A stretch of DNA of 64,000 bases, from assembly GCF_016612995.1 (NCBI RefSeq), contig NZ_JAEOAH010000011.1, positions 23,287 to 87,286 on the forward strand, written 5' to 3'. Positions 53,910 through 63,867 of the stretch are shown piece by piece (within the stretch, counting starts at the first letter, position 1; each line of letters begins with the position of its first letter). Source of the stretch: Viridibacillus soli (GTDB lineage Bacteria > Bacillota > Bacilli > Bacillales_A > Planococcaceae). The position numbers were made by a program, and so were the translations under genes. The notes under the pieces were generated by a model. That model was not told where the DNA came from. It did no database searches and saw nothing but the letters and a program-made list of their open reading frames with translations.

Positions 53910-54854
53910 ATGATTCAAAAGATTATCACGCCAACGCCATTTGCAGTTGGGACTGTGAATTCATATGTACTAAAAGGAGACGCTTTATCTATTGTTGATG
54001 TTGGGACGAAAACGCCGGAAGCGTATGAAGCTTTAAAATTTGGTTTAAAAGAAGCGGGCTATCGCTTTGAAGATATAGAGCAAGTTATTTTAACGCATCA
54101 TCATCCAGATCATATGGGCTTAGTTGATGCATTTCCAAACGCTAAGGTGCTGGGTCATGTATATAATGATGCTTGGCTACGTAGAGATCCGGTCTTTCTT
54201 GCGTCGCATTTTGATTTTTATACAGATCGCTTAATAGAAGAGGGCGTGCCAAAAGAATATTTTTCTTGGGTAAAAAAGATGACAAGATCTACTGATTTTG
54301 TCGGAACAAAACCTTTAACATCTATTTTGCATGACGGGGATGAACTACCGGGACATCCTGGTGTCATTGCGATGGAGACACTAGGACACGCGCAAAGTCA
54401 TTTAGTTTATTGGCATGAAGAAAAACAAGAGATGATTGGTGGGGACTTACTGATTGCCCATGTTTCACCCAATCCTTTAATTGAACCACCATTGAACCCG
54501 AAAGCGAAGCGTGCAAAATCATTATTACAGCAAAATGCGTCATTGAAAAAGTTATTAACTTTACCTATTGATGTAGTGTATAGCGGTCACGGGGAAGAAG
54601 TTCGCAATGTGCATGAGCTTATAAAGGAACGCCTTGAAAAGCAGCATAATCGTGCGATGAAAGTACTTGGCATGTTGCAAGGTGAACCAAAGACTACGTT
54701 TGACCTCACTGTGCAGCTATTCCCATATGCTTACGAGAAGGAGCTAGGTTTGACTTTATCAGAAACAATTGGTCAGCTAGATTATTTATTAGCTGAAGGG
54801 CTGATTAAGGAGAACATGAATGAAGAAGGCGTCTATCTTTATGAACAAGCGTAA
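53910..54854 (+). CDS. MBL-fold metallo-hydrolase
   Basis: 314 residues of the metallo-beta-lactamase superfamily. The metal-binding motif is LTHHHPDHMG; further ligands are in LGHAQSH, GGDLL and VYSGHGE. A C-terminal helical winged-helix-like tail of about 80 residues is typical of the LACTB2/glyoxalase II-like branch. TAGGGGG precedes the ATG; it overlaps the next gene. Substrate unknown. Confidence 0.88.
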   Translation: MIQKIITPTPFAVGTVNSYVLKGDALSIVDVGTKTPEAYEALKFGLKEAGYRFEDIEQVILTHHHPDHMGLVDAFPNAKVLGHVYNDAWLRRDPVFLASHFDFYTDRLIEEGVPKEYFSWVKKMTRSTDFVGTKPLTSILHDGDELPGHPGVIAMETLGHAQSHLVYWHEEKQEMIGGDLLIAHVSPNPLIEPPLNPKAKRAKSLLQQNASLKKLLTLPIDVVYSGHGEEVRNVHELIKERLEKQHNRAMKVLGMLQGEPKTTFDLTVQLFPYAYEKELGLTLSETIGQLDYLLAEGLIKENMNEEGVYLYEQA

Positions 54855-55593
54855 AACAATCCTCGTTACAGGAGCCACGAGTGGAGTTGGCAAATGTATC
54901 GTGGCTTTGCTTGCGACTAGTGGGCATACGGTAATTGCGACTGGCCGTTCTATAGAAGTTTTGCAGTCATTTACCGCACCGAACATACAAACGATTCAAG
55001 CTGATCTTTCTACTATAGAAGGAATTCATTTGTTACTTAAAAAATTACCAGCAATTGATGTGGCAATTTTTTCTGCTGGTGTTGGTACTTTTGAGTATGC
55101 ATCTGACTTAACGGAAATAGAAATTGAGCAGATGCTTCATGTGAATATCCAAGCGCCGATCCTTTTAGCAAAAGAGTTGTCGCGTAATATGATGAAGCGA
55201 AAAAGTGGTCAACTTATTTTCATCGGCTCACAAGCGGGGAAGGTTGCTACTCCGAAAGCTTCTGTATATGCAGCAACAAAGCATGCGATTATCGGTTTTA
55301 CAAATGCTTTGCGCATGGAGCTTGCACCATTTGGCATTCATGTGACAGCGATTCATCCAGGTCCAATTGATACACCATTTTTGGATCATGCGGATAAAAC
55401 AGACACATATCGCGACTCGATGAAAAATGTGCTATTAACACCAGAGCGAGTAGCGGAAGCGACAGTGAAGACGGTTGGGCGAAATGTACGAGAAGTTAAT
55501 TTACCATCGTATATGGCGATTACAAGTAAGCTTTATGCGGTTGCTCCATCTATTGTAGAAAAACTAGGGAAGCGATTTTTTAATAAAAAGTAA
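54820..55593 (+). CDS. Short-chain dehydrogenase/reductase
   Basis: 257 residues. ATG 54820 has AAGGAG seven bases upstream, inside the MBL gene; ATG 54841 is an alternative. VTGATSGVGK binds NADP, FIGSQAG carries the serine, YAATKHA the catalytic Tyr/Lys. A DltE/YqjQ-like classical SDR of unknown substrate, translationally coupled to the MBL hydrolase. Confidence 0.87.
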   Translation: MKKASIFMNKRKTILVTGATSGVGKCIVALLATSGHTVIATGRSIEVLQSFTAPNIQTIQADLSTIEGIHLLLKKLPAIDVAIFSAGVGTFEYASDLTEIEIEQMLHVNIQAPILLAKELSRNMMKRKSGQLIFIGSQAGKVATPKASVYAATKHAIIGFTNALRMELAPFGIHVTAIHPGPIDTPFLDHADKTDTYRDSMKNVLLTPERVAEATVKTVGRNVREVNLPSYMAITSKLYAVAPSIVEKLGKRFFNKK

Positions 55594-55701
55594 ATTTATG
55601 AATATACATTATTGTATTTGGAATTATAGATGACTTTAATTATCAGAAATTATATTTATGCAGAAATAACTGTATTGAGTGTATAAATAGATTCATCCGT
55701 T

Positions 55702-55750
55702 AAAGGGATTATTCAAGTAGGGGATTTCTACTTTGAATAGTCCTTTTTTC
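55702..55750 (+). terminator. Terminator after the SDR gene
   Basis: GGATTATTCAAGTAG pairs imperfectly with CTACTTTGAATAGTCC, followed by six Ts. Confidence 0.7.
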
Positions 55751-55841
55751 TTTTATATATAGTGGTTTCAGATGAATGTAGTTATGATAGAAGCGTAATA
55801 AAAAAATATTAAAGTTTTTTTATAAATGCAAAAAAATACAC

Positions 55842-55870
55842 TTGTATTCATTTTTATTCCATGCTATGAT
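55842..55870 (+). promoter_or_regulatory. SigA promoter of argGH with possible ArgR/AhrC site
   Basis: TTGTAT (55842-55847), 17-bp spacer, TATGAT (55865-55870). The spacer on the minus strand reads GGAATAAAAATGAATACA, close to the ARG-box pattern CATGAATAAAAAT, and GCATAAAAATACAT lies downstream. ArgR repression would fit the genes; the boxes are imperfect. Confidence 0.55.
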
Positions 55871-55927
55871 GAGTGCATAAATATAAAATAAATTCGCATA
55901 AAAATACATAATACGGAGGAATGTTAC

Positions 55928-57136
55928 ATGGCTAAAAAAGTAGTACTAGCATATTCAGGCGGTTTAGATACATCAGTTGCAATTCAATGGTTAATCGATC
56001 AAGGATACGAAGTAGTAGCATGCTGCTTAGACGTAGGTGAAGGGAAAGACCTTGACTTCATCAAAAACAAAGCATTAGAAGTTGGCGCAGTTGAATCTTA
56101 CATGATCGACGCAAAAGACGAATTCGCTGAAGAATACGCATTAATTTCTCTTCAAGCACATACTTGGTACGAACAAAAGTATCCATTAGTATCAGCTCTA
56201 TCTCGTCCACTTATTTCTAAAAAATTAGTAGAAGTAGCTGAACAAACTGGCGCAGTTGCAGTAGCACATGGTTGTACTGGTAAAGGGAATGACCAAGTTC
56301 GTTTCGAAGTTTCTATTAAAGCATTAAATCCTAATTTAGAAGTTCTTGCACCAGTTCGTGAATGGGCTTGGAGCCGTGAGGAAGAAATCGAATATGCGAA
56401 GGAAAAAAATATTCCACTTCCTATCTCTTTAGATTCACCATTCTCAATTGACCAAAACTTATGGGGACGTGCTAACGAATGTGGTATTTTAGAAGATCCT
56501 TGGGCTGCACCACCAGAAGAAGCATATGACTTAACAGTTGCTCTTGAAGATGCTCCTGATACTGCAGATGTGATCGAAATCGAATTCGAACAAGGTGTAC
56601 CAGTAGCACTAGATGGCGTAGCGTATAAATTAGCTGACTTAATCTTAAAATTAAACGAAGTAGCTGGTAAGCATGGCGTTGGCCGTATAGACCATGTTGA
56701 AAATCGTTTAGTTGGTATTAAATCACGTGAAGTATACGAAATCCCAGGTGCACACACTTTACTAATAGCACATAAAGAATTAGAAGATATTACCCTAGTA
56801 AAAGAAATCGCTCATTACAAACCAGTAATTGAGAAAAAATTAACTGAATTAATCTATGAAGGTTTATGGTTCTCTCCATTAAGACCAGCATTAGTAGCAT
56901 TCTTAAAAGAAACTCAGACATATGTAAATGGTACAGTTCGCGTAAAATTATTCAAAGGCCATGCAATTGTTGAAGGACGTAAATCTCCAAACTCTTTATA
57001 CAATGAAAAATTAGCAACATATACAAAAGAAGATGAATTTAACCACGCTTCAGCTGTAGGTTTCATCGAACTATGGGGTCTTCCAACAGTAGTGAACTCT
57101 ATGGTAAACAAAGGAGAAAAGAAGGTGCAAGCATGA
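55928..57136 (+). CDS. argG: ArgG, argininosuccinate synthase
   Basis: Joins citrulline and aspartate using ATP. 402 residues with the PP-loop AYSGGLDTS near residues 8-16, [15 protein letters not shown] and [23 protein letters not shown] precedes the ATG by six bases; the stop overlaps argH (ATGA). Confidence 0.96.
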   Translation: MAKKVVLAYSGGLDTSVAIQWLIDQGYEVVACCLDVGEGKDLDFIKNKALEVGAVESYMIDAKDEFAEEYALISLQAHTWYEQKYPLVSALSRPLISKKLVEVAEQTGAVAVAHGCTGKGNDQVRFEVSIKALNPNLEVLAPVREWAWSREEEIEYAKEKNIPLPISLDSPFSIDQNLWGRANECGILEDPWAAPPEEAYDLTVALEDAPDTADVIEIEFEQGVPVALDGVAYKLADLILKLNEVAGKHGVGRIDHVENRLVGIKSREVYEIPGAHTLLIAHKELEDITLVKEIAHYKPVIEKKLTELIYEGLWFSPLRPALVAFLKETQTYVNGTVRVKLFKGHAIVEGRKSPNSLYNEKLATYTKEDEFNHASAVGFIELWGLPTVVNSMVNKGEKKVQA

Positions 57137-58506
57137 GTGGTAAACTATGGGGCGGGCGATTCCAAAATTCTGCCGAACAATGGGTAGATGAATTCGGGGC
57201 ATCCATCGGGTTTGACCAACAGCTTGTAACGGAAGATCTTGAAGGCAGTATTGCTCACGTTACGATGCTGGGTGCTTGTGGCATTTTATCACAGGACGAA
57301 GTCAACACGATTAAAGATGGTCTACATCAATTACAACAAAAAGCAACTGAGGGCTCTCTTGAGTTCTCGATTGCTAATGAAGATATTCACTTAAATCTAG
57401 AGAAAATGCTCATTGATTTGGTTGGTCCAGTAGGAGGGAAACTTCATACTGGCCGTAGCCGAAATGATCAAGTAGCGACAGATATGCACTTGTTCTTAAA
57501 AAAACGTGTGCATGAGGTTGTTTCTTTAATAGAAGCTTTCCAAAAAGCGATTATGACACAAGCAGAAGAAAATATTGATACGCTAGCACCTGGATATACT
57601 CATTTACAGCGTGCACAACCAATTTCATTTGCGCATCATTTGATGACATATTTCTGGATGTTAGAACGCGATAAACAACGTTTCGTGGAATCATTAAAAC
57701 GAATCGATATTTCACCACTTGGGGCAGGTGCTCTAGCTGGAACGACCTTCCCAATTGATCGTGAAATGAGTGCAGAACTACTAGGATTCTCTGCTGTTTA
57801 CCAAAATAGTATGGATGCAGTAAGTGATCGTGATTTCATCGTGGAATTTTTAAGTAATGGTTCACTTTTAATGGCGCATTTATCACGCTTTGCTGAGGAA
57901 ATTATTTTGTGGTCAAGTGAAGAGTTCAAATTCATCGAGTTAGATGATGCGTTCTCTACAGGCTCAAGTATTATGCCACAGAAGAAAAATCCGGATATGG
58001 CGGAGTTAATCCGTGGTAAAGCAGGTCGTGTTTACGGTAATCTAATGGGCTTACTTACAGTATTAAAAGGGATTCCATTAGCTTATAACAAAGACATGCA
58101 AGAAGATAAAGAAGGTATGTTCGACACATTACATACAATTGTCGGCTCACTGAAGATCTTCGAAGGAATGGTTCGTACTATGACAGTTGCAAAAGAAACA
58201 TTGCATAAAGCCGTGCATCAAGATTTCTCAAATGCTACGGAATTAGCGGATTATTTAGCAACAAAAGGCATGCCTTTCCGTGAGGCACATGCCGTTACAG
58301 GAAAATTAGTATTCCTTTGTATCCAACGTGGTATTTACTTATTGGACTTACCAATTGAAGACTTGCAAGAGGCGAGTTCATTAATCGAATCAGATGTATT
58401 TGATGTGTTAGCACCAGAAGCAGCTGTGAAACGTCGTCATTCCTTAGGTGGCACTGGTTTCGATCAAGTAAAAATTCAAATTGCAAAAGCGAAAGAATGT
58501 TTATAA
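57133..58506 (+). CDS. argH: ArgH, argininosuccinate lyase
   Basis: Releases arginine and fumarate. 457 residues; ATG 57133 overlaps the argG stop by 4 bases and has AGAAGG ahead. Fumarase/aspartase signature [12 protein letters not shown], with [13 protein letters not shown] and TPGYTHLQ-like [12 protein letters not shown]. Terminator at 58581. Confidence 0.96.
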   Translation: MSGKLWGGRFQNSAEQWVDEFGASIGFDQQLVTEDLEGSIAHVTMLGACGILSQDEVNTIKDGLHQLQQKATEGSLEFSIANEDIHLNLEKMLIDLVGPVGGKLHTGRSRNDQVATDMHLFLKKRVHEVVSLIEAFQKAIMTQAEENIDTLAPGYTHLQRAQPISFAHHLMTYFWMLERDKQRFVESLKRIDISPLGAGALAGTTFPIDREMSAELLGFSAVYQNSMDAVSDRDFIVEFLSNGSLLMAHLSRFAEEIILWSSEEFKFIELDDAFSTGSSIMPQKKNPDMAELIRGKAGRVYGNLMGLLTVLKGIPLAYNKDMQEDKEGMFDTLHTIVGSLKIFEGMVRTMTVAKETLHKAVHQDFSNATELADYLATKGMPFREAHAVTGKLVFLCIQRGIYLLDLPIEDLQEASSLIESDVFDVLAPEAAVKRRHSLGGTGFDQVKIQIAKAKECL

Positions 58507-58580
58507 AAAAATAGATTGGAAGAACGTTCACAGAGGAGAACTAATTCCATAAGCTATGGGCATACATATATGTTCCAGCA

Positions 58581-58612
58581 AAACCAACTTCCAGAGGGGA
58601 GTTGGTTTTTTG
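58581..58612 (+). terminator. Terminator of argGH
   Basis: AACCAACT (58582-58589) pairs with AGTTGGTT (58600-58607), followed by six Ts. The rest of 58507-58916 shows no gene. Confidence 0.8.
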
Positions 58613-58916
58613 TTTTTGCTTAAGTCCATTCATTATGAAATGTGAAAAAGGGTTAGTTTTCAACTACATCTATCAAATCAGTGTGTATCTCTATGAAGAA
58701 AGACTCTAATAATTCTTCTAGTTGGTTGTTGAAGTTGTCATACGCTTCTTCTGCTCATATAACGTAGCAATGATTTGTTAAATAGGAACTGATTTAATCA
58801 ATTTCCATCATTTTTAAAAAATATTTCAATATCCGAAATTATTTTCCTTTCACATCTTTTACCATTTCAGAATATTTGATAAACTATAATTTATGAAGAA
58901 AAGTGGGTGAATAGAG

Positions 58917-60674
58917 ATGAAGGTATTTTTTGAATTAGGTTGGTTTTTTAAAGAACGCAAGAAGCAATATTTCATGGGGATTTCACTTTTAATCATCGTG
59001 GCGATATTACAGTTAGTGCCACCGAAAATTATTGGTGTTGTTGTCGATGAAATTGGTGCAGGCAATTTGACTGGTGGTTCCTTAGTAAAATGGCTGAGCG
59101 TATTAGCTGCTTCCGCACTCATTATGTATGTGATTCGTTATTATTGGCGGATTATGATTTATGGGTCGTCTATGACACTAGCTAAAAAGCTCCGCGCAGA
59201 TTTATTTCGCCATTTTACATCAATGGCGCCGTCTTTTTATCAAAAGCGCCGTATTGGCGATTTAATGGCGCATGCAACAAATGATGTATCAGCTGTGCAA
59301 CAAACAGCAGGTAATGGGGTTTTAACGCTTGTGGACTCTATTACAACGGGTGGCTTTGTTATATTAGCGATGGCTATTACAATTGATTGGAAGTTGACGT
59401 TAATCGCTTTGATTCCAATGCCATTTATGGCGCTTTCAACGAATTACTACGGTAAACTTTTGCATAAACATTTTCATCATGCTCAAGCTGCATTTTCGGA
59501 TTTAAATGATAAAACGCAAGAGAGTATTACTGGCATTAAAGTGATGAAAACATTCGGTCAGGACAAAGAGGATATCGAGGATTTTAAACGTTTATCTGAT
59601 GATGTTGTACAGAAAAATATACGAGTTGCAAAAGTGGATTCGCTATTTGATCCAACGATTTCGCTCGTTGTAGGTATATCGTTTTTCTTAACGATTGTGT
59701 TTGGGGCTAAATTTGTTGTTGCTGGAGATATGACGTTAGGTGATTTGGTCGCATTTACATCTTATTTAGGGCTCCTTGTTTGGCCGTTGCTAGCGTTTGG
59801 CTTGCTCTTTAATATTATGGAGCGTGGTAGTGCATCGTATGACCGGATCCGGAATTTATTAGCTGAAAAGATGGATATACAGGATAAAGAAGATGCTTTA
59901 GCCATTCGTCCACAAGGGAATCTTGCATTTAATATTCAATCATTTACTTTCCCAGGAGAGGAAACACCATCACTAAAAAATATACAATTCATATTAAAAC
60001 GTGGTGAAACACTTGGTGTTGTTGGTAAAACGGGTGCTGGAAAAACAGCCATATTAAAGCTGTTAATGCGTGAATTTGATGGTTATGACGGTAACATTAT
60101 TTACGGTGGCCATGCTATAGGTGATTACGAAACATTAAAACTTCGTGAGGCAATTGGCTATGTACCACAGGAGCATTTTTTATTCTCGGCATCAATCTAT
60201 CAAAATATCGCATTTACAAACCCGGAGGCTACTGAAGAAGAAGTGATAAATGCTGCGCAAATTGCACAAATCCATGATGATATACTGCATTTTACTAAAG
60301 GGTATAATACCATTGTCGGTGAGCGTGGAGTGTCACTTTCTGGTGGTCAAAAGCAGCGGATTTCGATTGCACGTGCGTTGTTAATGAAACCTGAAATGCT
60401 CATTCTAGACGATTCGTTATCAGCGGTCGATGCGAAGACAGAAGAAGCTATTTTAGCGGCATTAAAAGGGGCCAGAACAGATGCAACGACGATTATTACT
60501 TCGCATCGATTAAGTGCACTAATACATGCGCACCTCATCATTGTGTTACATGAAGGGACAATTGTAGAAAAGGGAACACATGATGTATTAATGGCTCTAA
60601 GAGGACGCTATTTTGAAATGTATCAATTACAGCAGCTTGAGCAGTTAGTGGAAAGAGGGGGTGAGCCATCGTGA
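58917..60674 (+). CDS. Heterodimeric ABC exporter half, BmrC/YheI-like (degenerate catalytic site)
   Basis: 585 residues: six-helix exporter domain, then the ATPase domain with Walker A GKTGAGKT, signature LSGGQKQR and Walker B MLILDDSLSAVD. The catalytic glutamate after Walker B is Asp, so this half has the degenerate nucleotide site. GGGTGA and weak GAGATG precede the ATG. It is coupled by a 4-base overlap to the partner half. Likely a multidrug or lipid exporter (family knowledge). Confidence 0.92.
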   Translation: MKVFFELGWFFKERKKQYFMGISLLIIVAILQLVPPKIIGVVVDEIGAGNLTGGSLVKWLSVLAASALIMYVIRYYWRIMIYGSSMTLAKKLRADLFRHFTSMAPSFYQKRRIGDLMAHATNDVSAVQQTAGNGVLTLVDSITTGGFVILAMAITIDWKLTLIALIPMPFMALSTNYYGKLLHKHFHHAQAAFSDLNDKTQESITGIKVMKTFGQDKEDIEDFKRLSDDVVQKNIRVAKVDSLFDPTISLVVGISFFLTIVFGAKFVVAGDMTLGDLVAFTSYLGLLVWPLLAFGLLFNIMERGSASYDRIRNLLAEKMDIQDKEDALAIRPQGNLAFNIQSFTFPGEETPSLKNIQFILKRGETLGVVGKTGAGKTAILKLLMREFDGYDGNIIYGGHAIGDYETLKLREAIGYVPQEHFLFSASIYQNIAFTNPEATEEEVINAAQIAQIHDDILHFTKGYNTIVGERGVSLSGGQKQRISIARALLMKPEMLILDDSLSAVDAKTEEAILAALKGARTDATTIITSHRLSALIHAHLIIVLHEGTIVEKGTHDVLMALRGRYFEMYQLQQLEQLVERGGEPS

Positions 60675-62458
60675 ATGAAGATCAAAAAATCACCCTGACA
60701 GGTAAAGACCAGTGGCAAGTATTAAAGCGACTACTAATTTATTTAAAGCCACATAAAAAATCAATTTCGATTGCGTTATTATTGCTTATTATTACAGTTC
60801 TTGGTGATATTTTCGGTCCATTGCTGATTAAAATGTTTATGGATGACTATTTAACACCGCGTCATTTCCCTACGAATCCTTTGATCATACTAGGTGTTAC
60901 ATATATTGGTATACAAATTTTGAATGCCATTATTAGTTATTTACAAATGCTGCGCTTTCACGTATTAGCTTTAAAGGTCATTCAACAGCTACGTATTGAT
61001 GTATATACGAAGGTGCATAAGCTTGGTTTGCGTTATTTTGACCGTACACCAGCGGGTAGTATCGTGTCGCGAGTGACGAATGATACGGAAGCGATTATGG
61101 AAATGTTCGTAAGTGTGTTAATCGGCTTTGTACAGAGTGGCTTTTTAATCATCGGTGTTTATATCGCAATGTTTACACTAAACTGGAAGTTAGCAATTGC
61201 AACGATGATTTTACTACCACTCCTTTATTGGATCATTTATGCGTATCGAAAATATAGTGCCGTTTATTATATGGATATGCGTGAACAACTAAGTCAATTA
61301 AACGCCAAACTAGCAGAATCGCTATCTGGTATGTCAATCGTGCAAGCATTTCGTCAGGAAAAACGCTTCCGCGATGAGTTTGACGATATTAATGAGAAGC
61401 ATTACAAGGCAGTAATGAGTAGCATTAAGCTAGATGGCTTGCTTTTGCGACCAGTAATTGATTTGGTTTATGCGTTAGGGGTTATTTTACTGCTAAGCTT
61501 TTTTGGTATTACATCTTTTAATGATCCAATAGAAATCGGGGTTATTTATGCGTTCATCACTTATATTAATCGTTTCTTTGAGCCGATTAACCAAGTGATG
61601 CAGAGGTTGTCACTTTTCCAACAAGCTATTGTGTCAGCGTCTCGTGTCTTTACTTTATTGGATGATCATGAGCTTGACCCACGTCAGATGGAGGATACTA
61701 CTGTGAAAATGGCAGATGGTCGCATCGAGTTTCGCGATGTGACATTCTCTTATGATGGAAAAACAGATGTATTGAAAAATATTTCATTCAACGTAAATCC
61801 TGGTGAGACGGTAGCACTTGTTGGTCATACGGGGAGCGGGAAAAGTTCCATCATTAACTTATTAATGCGCTTTTATGAATTTGAGAAAGGTGATATTTTA
61901 ATAGACGGTCAGTCGATTAAAAATTATCCGAAACAAACATTAAGAGAGCAAATGGGGTTAGTACTACAAGATCCGTTTCTGTTTTACGGTACGATTGAAA
62001 GTAATATCCGGCTATTTAATGAGGAGTTACCAGATGAAGATGTGAGAGCTGCAGCGGAGTTTGTGCAAGCAGATAAATTTATCGAGCAAATGCCAAAGGG
62101 CTATAAACATCAAGTAACTGAGCGTGGGTCCACGTTCTCAAGTGGGCAACGTCAGCTCATTGCTTTTGCGAGAACGGTTGCGGCGAATCCAAAAATTCTC
62201 GTGTTAGATGAAGCCACCGCAACAATTGATACGGAAACAGAAGTAGCCATTCAAGCGAGCCTCGATAAAATGCGTCAAGGCCGAACGACAATTGCTATTG
62301 CACATCGCCTTAGTACGATTCAAGATGCGGAGCAAATTTTAGTGCTGCATCATGGAGAAATTGTTGAGCAGGGAACACACCAAGAGTTACTTGCGAAAAA
62401 TGGTTTGTATCATAAAATGTATCAATTACAGAATGGGTTAGTTCAAGAAGTAGAATAA
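60671..62458 (+). CDS. Heterodimeric ABC exporter half, BmrD/YheH-like (catalytic)
   Basis: 595 residues from a GTG overlapping the previous stop, with AGAGGGGGTGAG ahead. Six-helix domain, Walker A GHTGSGKS, signature altered to FSSGQRQ, Walker B ILVLDEATATID with the catalytic Glu intact. The altered signature here and the Asp in the partner together form one degenerate and one active ATP site, the hallmark of this exporter type. Confidence 0.92.
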   Translation: MNEDQKITLTGKDQWQVLKRLLIYLKPHKKSISIALLLLIITVLGDIFGPLLIKMFMDDYLTPRHFPTNPLIILGVTYIGIQILNAIISYLQMLRFHVLALKVIQQLRIDVYTKVHKLGLRYFDRTPAGSIVSRVTNDTEAIMEMFVSVLIGFVQSGFLIIGVYIAMFTLNWKLAIATMILLPLLYWIIYAYRKYSAVYYMDMREQLSQLNAKLAESLSGMSIVQAFRQEKRFRDEFDDINEKHYKAVMSSIKLDGLLLRPVIDLVYALGVILLLSFFGITSFNDPIEIGVIYAFITYINRFFEPINQVMQRLSLFQQAIVSASRVFTLLDDHELDPRQMEDTTVKMADGRIEFRDVTFSYDGKTDVLKNISFNVNPGETVALVGHTGSGKSSIINLLMRFYEFEKGDILIDGQSIKNYPKQTLREQMGLVLQDPFLFYGTIESNIRLFNEELPDEDVRAAAEFVQADKFIEQMPKGYKHQVTERGSTFSSGQRQLIAFARTVAANPKILVLDEATATIDTETEVAIQASLDKMRQGRTTIAIAHRLSTIQDAEQILVLHHGEIVEQGTHQELLAKNGLYHKMYQLQNGLVQEVE

Positions 62459-62470
62459 CAATGGATGAGC

Positions 62471-62524
62471 AGGTCTCCTTAATAGCAAGCAGGTCTCTAT
62501 ATTGTCTATTAAGGAGATTTTGAA
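62471..62524 (+). terminator. Terminator of the ABC exporter operon
   Basis: TCTCCTTAATAG (62474-62485) pairs perfectly with CTATTAAGGAGA (62506-62517), then TTTT. Confidence 0.78.
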
Positions 62525-62869
62525 TTGGTAATAGAAGTAAATGGAGTTTGTATTAAATAATGTAAGTAAAGGGGGATATAAGAAGGGCTGCTATTCTATA
62601 CAACACGTTAACGGTATCATAAACGACTTAAAAAATGGATGGACAGGTTCCAAGGAGTGGCTACTAAACATCTCGACAGCTACTTGTTCTGACATCGCTT
62701 CCTTGGACTACATAGAAATTATCACTTCAAGATAAAACATAAGAAATGTTGTTTTTTCTTACCAAAGTGCAACATTTACAACTGTTGAAAGTATAAGGTG
62801 TGCTGTCTAACCTGTCCCAATTATTTTGAAGAATTATATAAACGCAGCTGATAGAAGTTTGTTCATCAT
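62525..62869. other. Gene-free stretch
   Basis: An open frame at 62541-62735 has no ribosome site and no recognisable family; I do not call it. Nothing else seen. Confidence 0.4.
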
Positions 62870-63166
62870 TTACTTTTTATCAAAAATCCAAAATATTACT
62901 ATTAACCCTATAATGATGATTAGGCAATATGTTATCCCAACAGTGTTTCCAAACAAGTATAAAAAGAATGGGAAAAGTATTGTTACTATACCTGATATGA
63001 TAGCAACAATTCCTATTCCCTTTGCTAATTTTTCTTTATCCCCTTCAAAAGTTGATTCATTGTAACCCGCGATTAAAAAAAGCATCTTTTTAAACCAAAT
63101 CAAATATCCTAAAAAAATACAAATCAATCCGACTACTGTGAATACGATAAGCCCCTCAGTATCCAT
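62870..63166 (-). CDS. DUF3784-like small membrane protein
   Basis: 98 residues from ATG 63166, which has AGGGGGA eight bases ahead; the frame stays open upstream to 63283 but without a start site. Three hydrophobic segments with a cytoplasmic loop LIAGYNESTFEGDKEKL, the pattern of DUF3784 proteins. Function unknown. Confidence 0.7.
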   Translation of the reverse strand: MDTEGLIVFTVVGLICIFLGYLIWFKKMLFLIAGYNESTFEGDKEKLAKGIGIVAIISGIVTILFPFFLYLFGNTVGITYCLIIIIGLIVIFWIFDKK

Positions 63167-63513
63167 AATCCATCCCCCTGATCCCATTACAATATAATAA
63201 CCTGTCCAATGAAGATTTTTAATATCTAACCTCACTTTAACATAAAATGGAATAAGGAAACCAACAACAATAACTACGAACACGGCCTTTTTGTATGAAG
63301 GAACATATTATCTATTATATATTCCACTAACGTTTTTTTCTTGAGATACTTTGCCAAATTCAGTGCTTGATCCATGAATGCTTCTTATCGGAATTTTTTA
63401 TCTGATTATCAAGTTTATTCGGCAAGTGCAATGGCAACAGGGTGGCACCACTCACACCGCCTTTAAGGTTGATATAAAAAAGAAATAACCTAACTGGACT
63501 TGTTTATTTTGTA
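63167..63513. other. Spacer upstream of the DUF3784-like gene
   Basis: The frame of the minus-strand gene runs back to 63283 with hydrophobic text (FVVIVVGFLIPFYV), perhaps a remnant of another membrane protein. The rest shows no gene. Confidence 0.35.
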
Positions 63514-63707
63514 ACTTTACTTATGACAACGTATCCAATACAGAGAGCAAAGAAAAAGTAGCAGGTAAAACTTAAGAAGTAATAGCTTAAGAAAATGCTG
63601 TACTTGAGGCTAAAGAAGAGTAAGAACTTAGAGTTAAAGAAGAAGAAAAGGCTGTTGCTAAACTACAAGTCCATGTGGTGGTGCAGATGGACCAGAATTT
63701 TTTATAA
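63514..63707 (+). pseudogene. Decayed coiled-coil exported protein
   Basis: One frame reads DNVSNTESKEKVAGKT, then EVIA, ENAVLEAKEE and ELRVKEEEKAVAKL separated by three TAA codons standing where Gln, Lys or Glu codons are expected. A shift then gives SPCGGADGPEFF. The Lys/Glu-rich repeat looks like a coiled-coil linker of a secreted protein. Dead by three nonsense codons; family unknown. Confidence 0.45.
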
Positions 63708-63715
63708 TGAACTAG

Positions 63716-63867
63716 TTATTCAATGATAATAGTATTTGTCACATTAATTTGGAATAAATCAGGGTTAAATCCTTTTTGTTTTATAATATTACGTGCAATT
63801 TTCTGAACTTCTTTTTTATCTTTTTTAGTTTTTTCTTCTGTTAAATTAATGTTTATATTAATGTTAT
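63716..63867 (-). pseudogene. C-terminal gene fragment cut by the transposable element
   Basis: Minus strand reads DNINININLTEEKTKKDKKE, VQKIARNIIKQKGFNPDLFQ and INVTNTIIIE, a credible C-terminus ending at TAA 63716. The coding text begins exactly at the left end of the element at 63868, so the insertion separated it from its 5' part, which should lie beyond the window. Family unknown, vaguely like DUF4030 proteins. Confidence 0.55.

Noticed and set aside
56152..56757. 201-codon open frame antisense to argG
   Set aside because: Shadow of a strongly conserved argG reading frame; no ribosome site.
62541..62735. 64-codon open frame after the ABC exporter
   Set aside because: No ribosome site, no family resemblance and unusual composition; likely chance.
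62826..63065. Plus-strand open frame opposite the DUF3784-like gene
   Set aside because: It is the mirror of the minus-strand membrane gene, which has a good ribosome site and family pattern.
63421..63480. GGGTGGCACCAC resembling a T-box on the plus strand
   Set aside because: No stem I, specifier loop or terminator in the right order, and no biosynthetic gene downstream.
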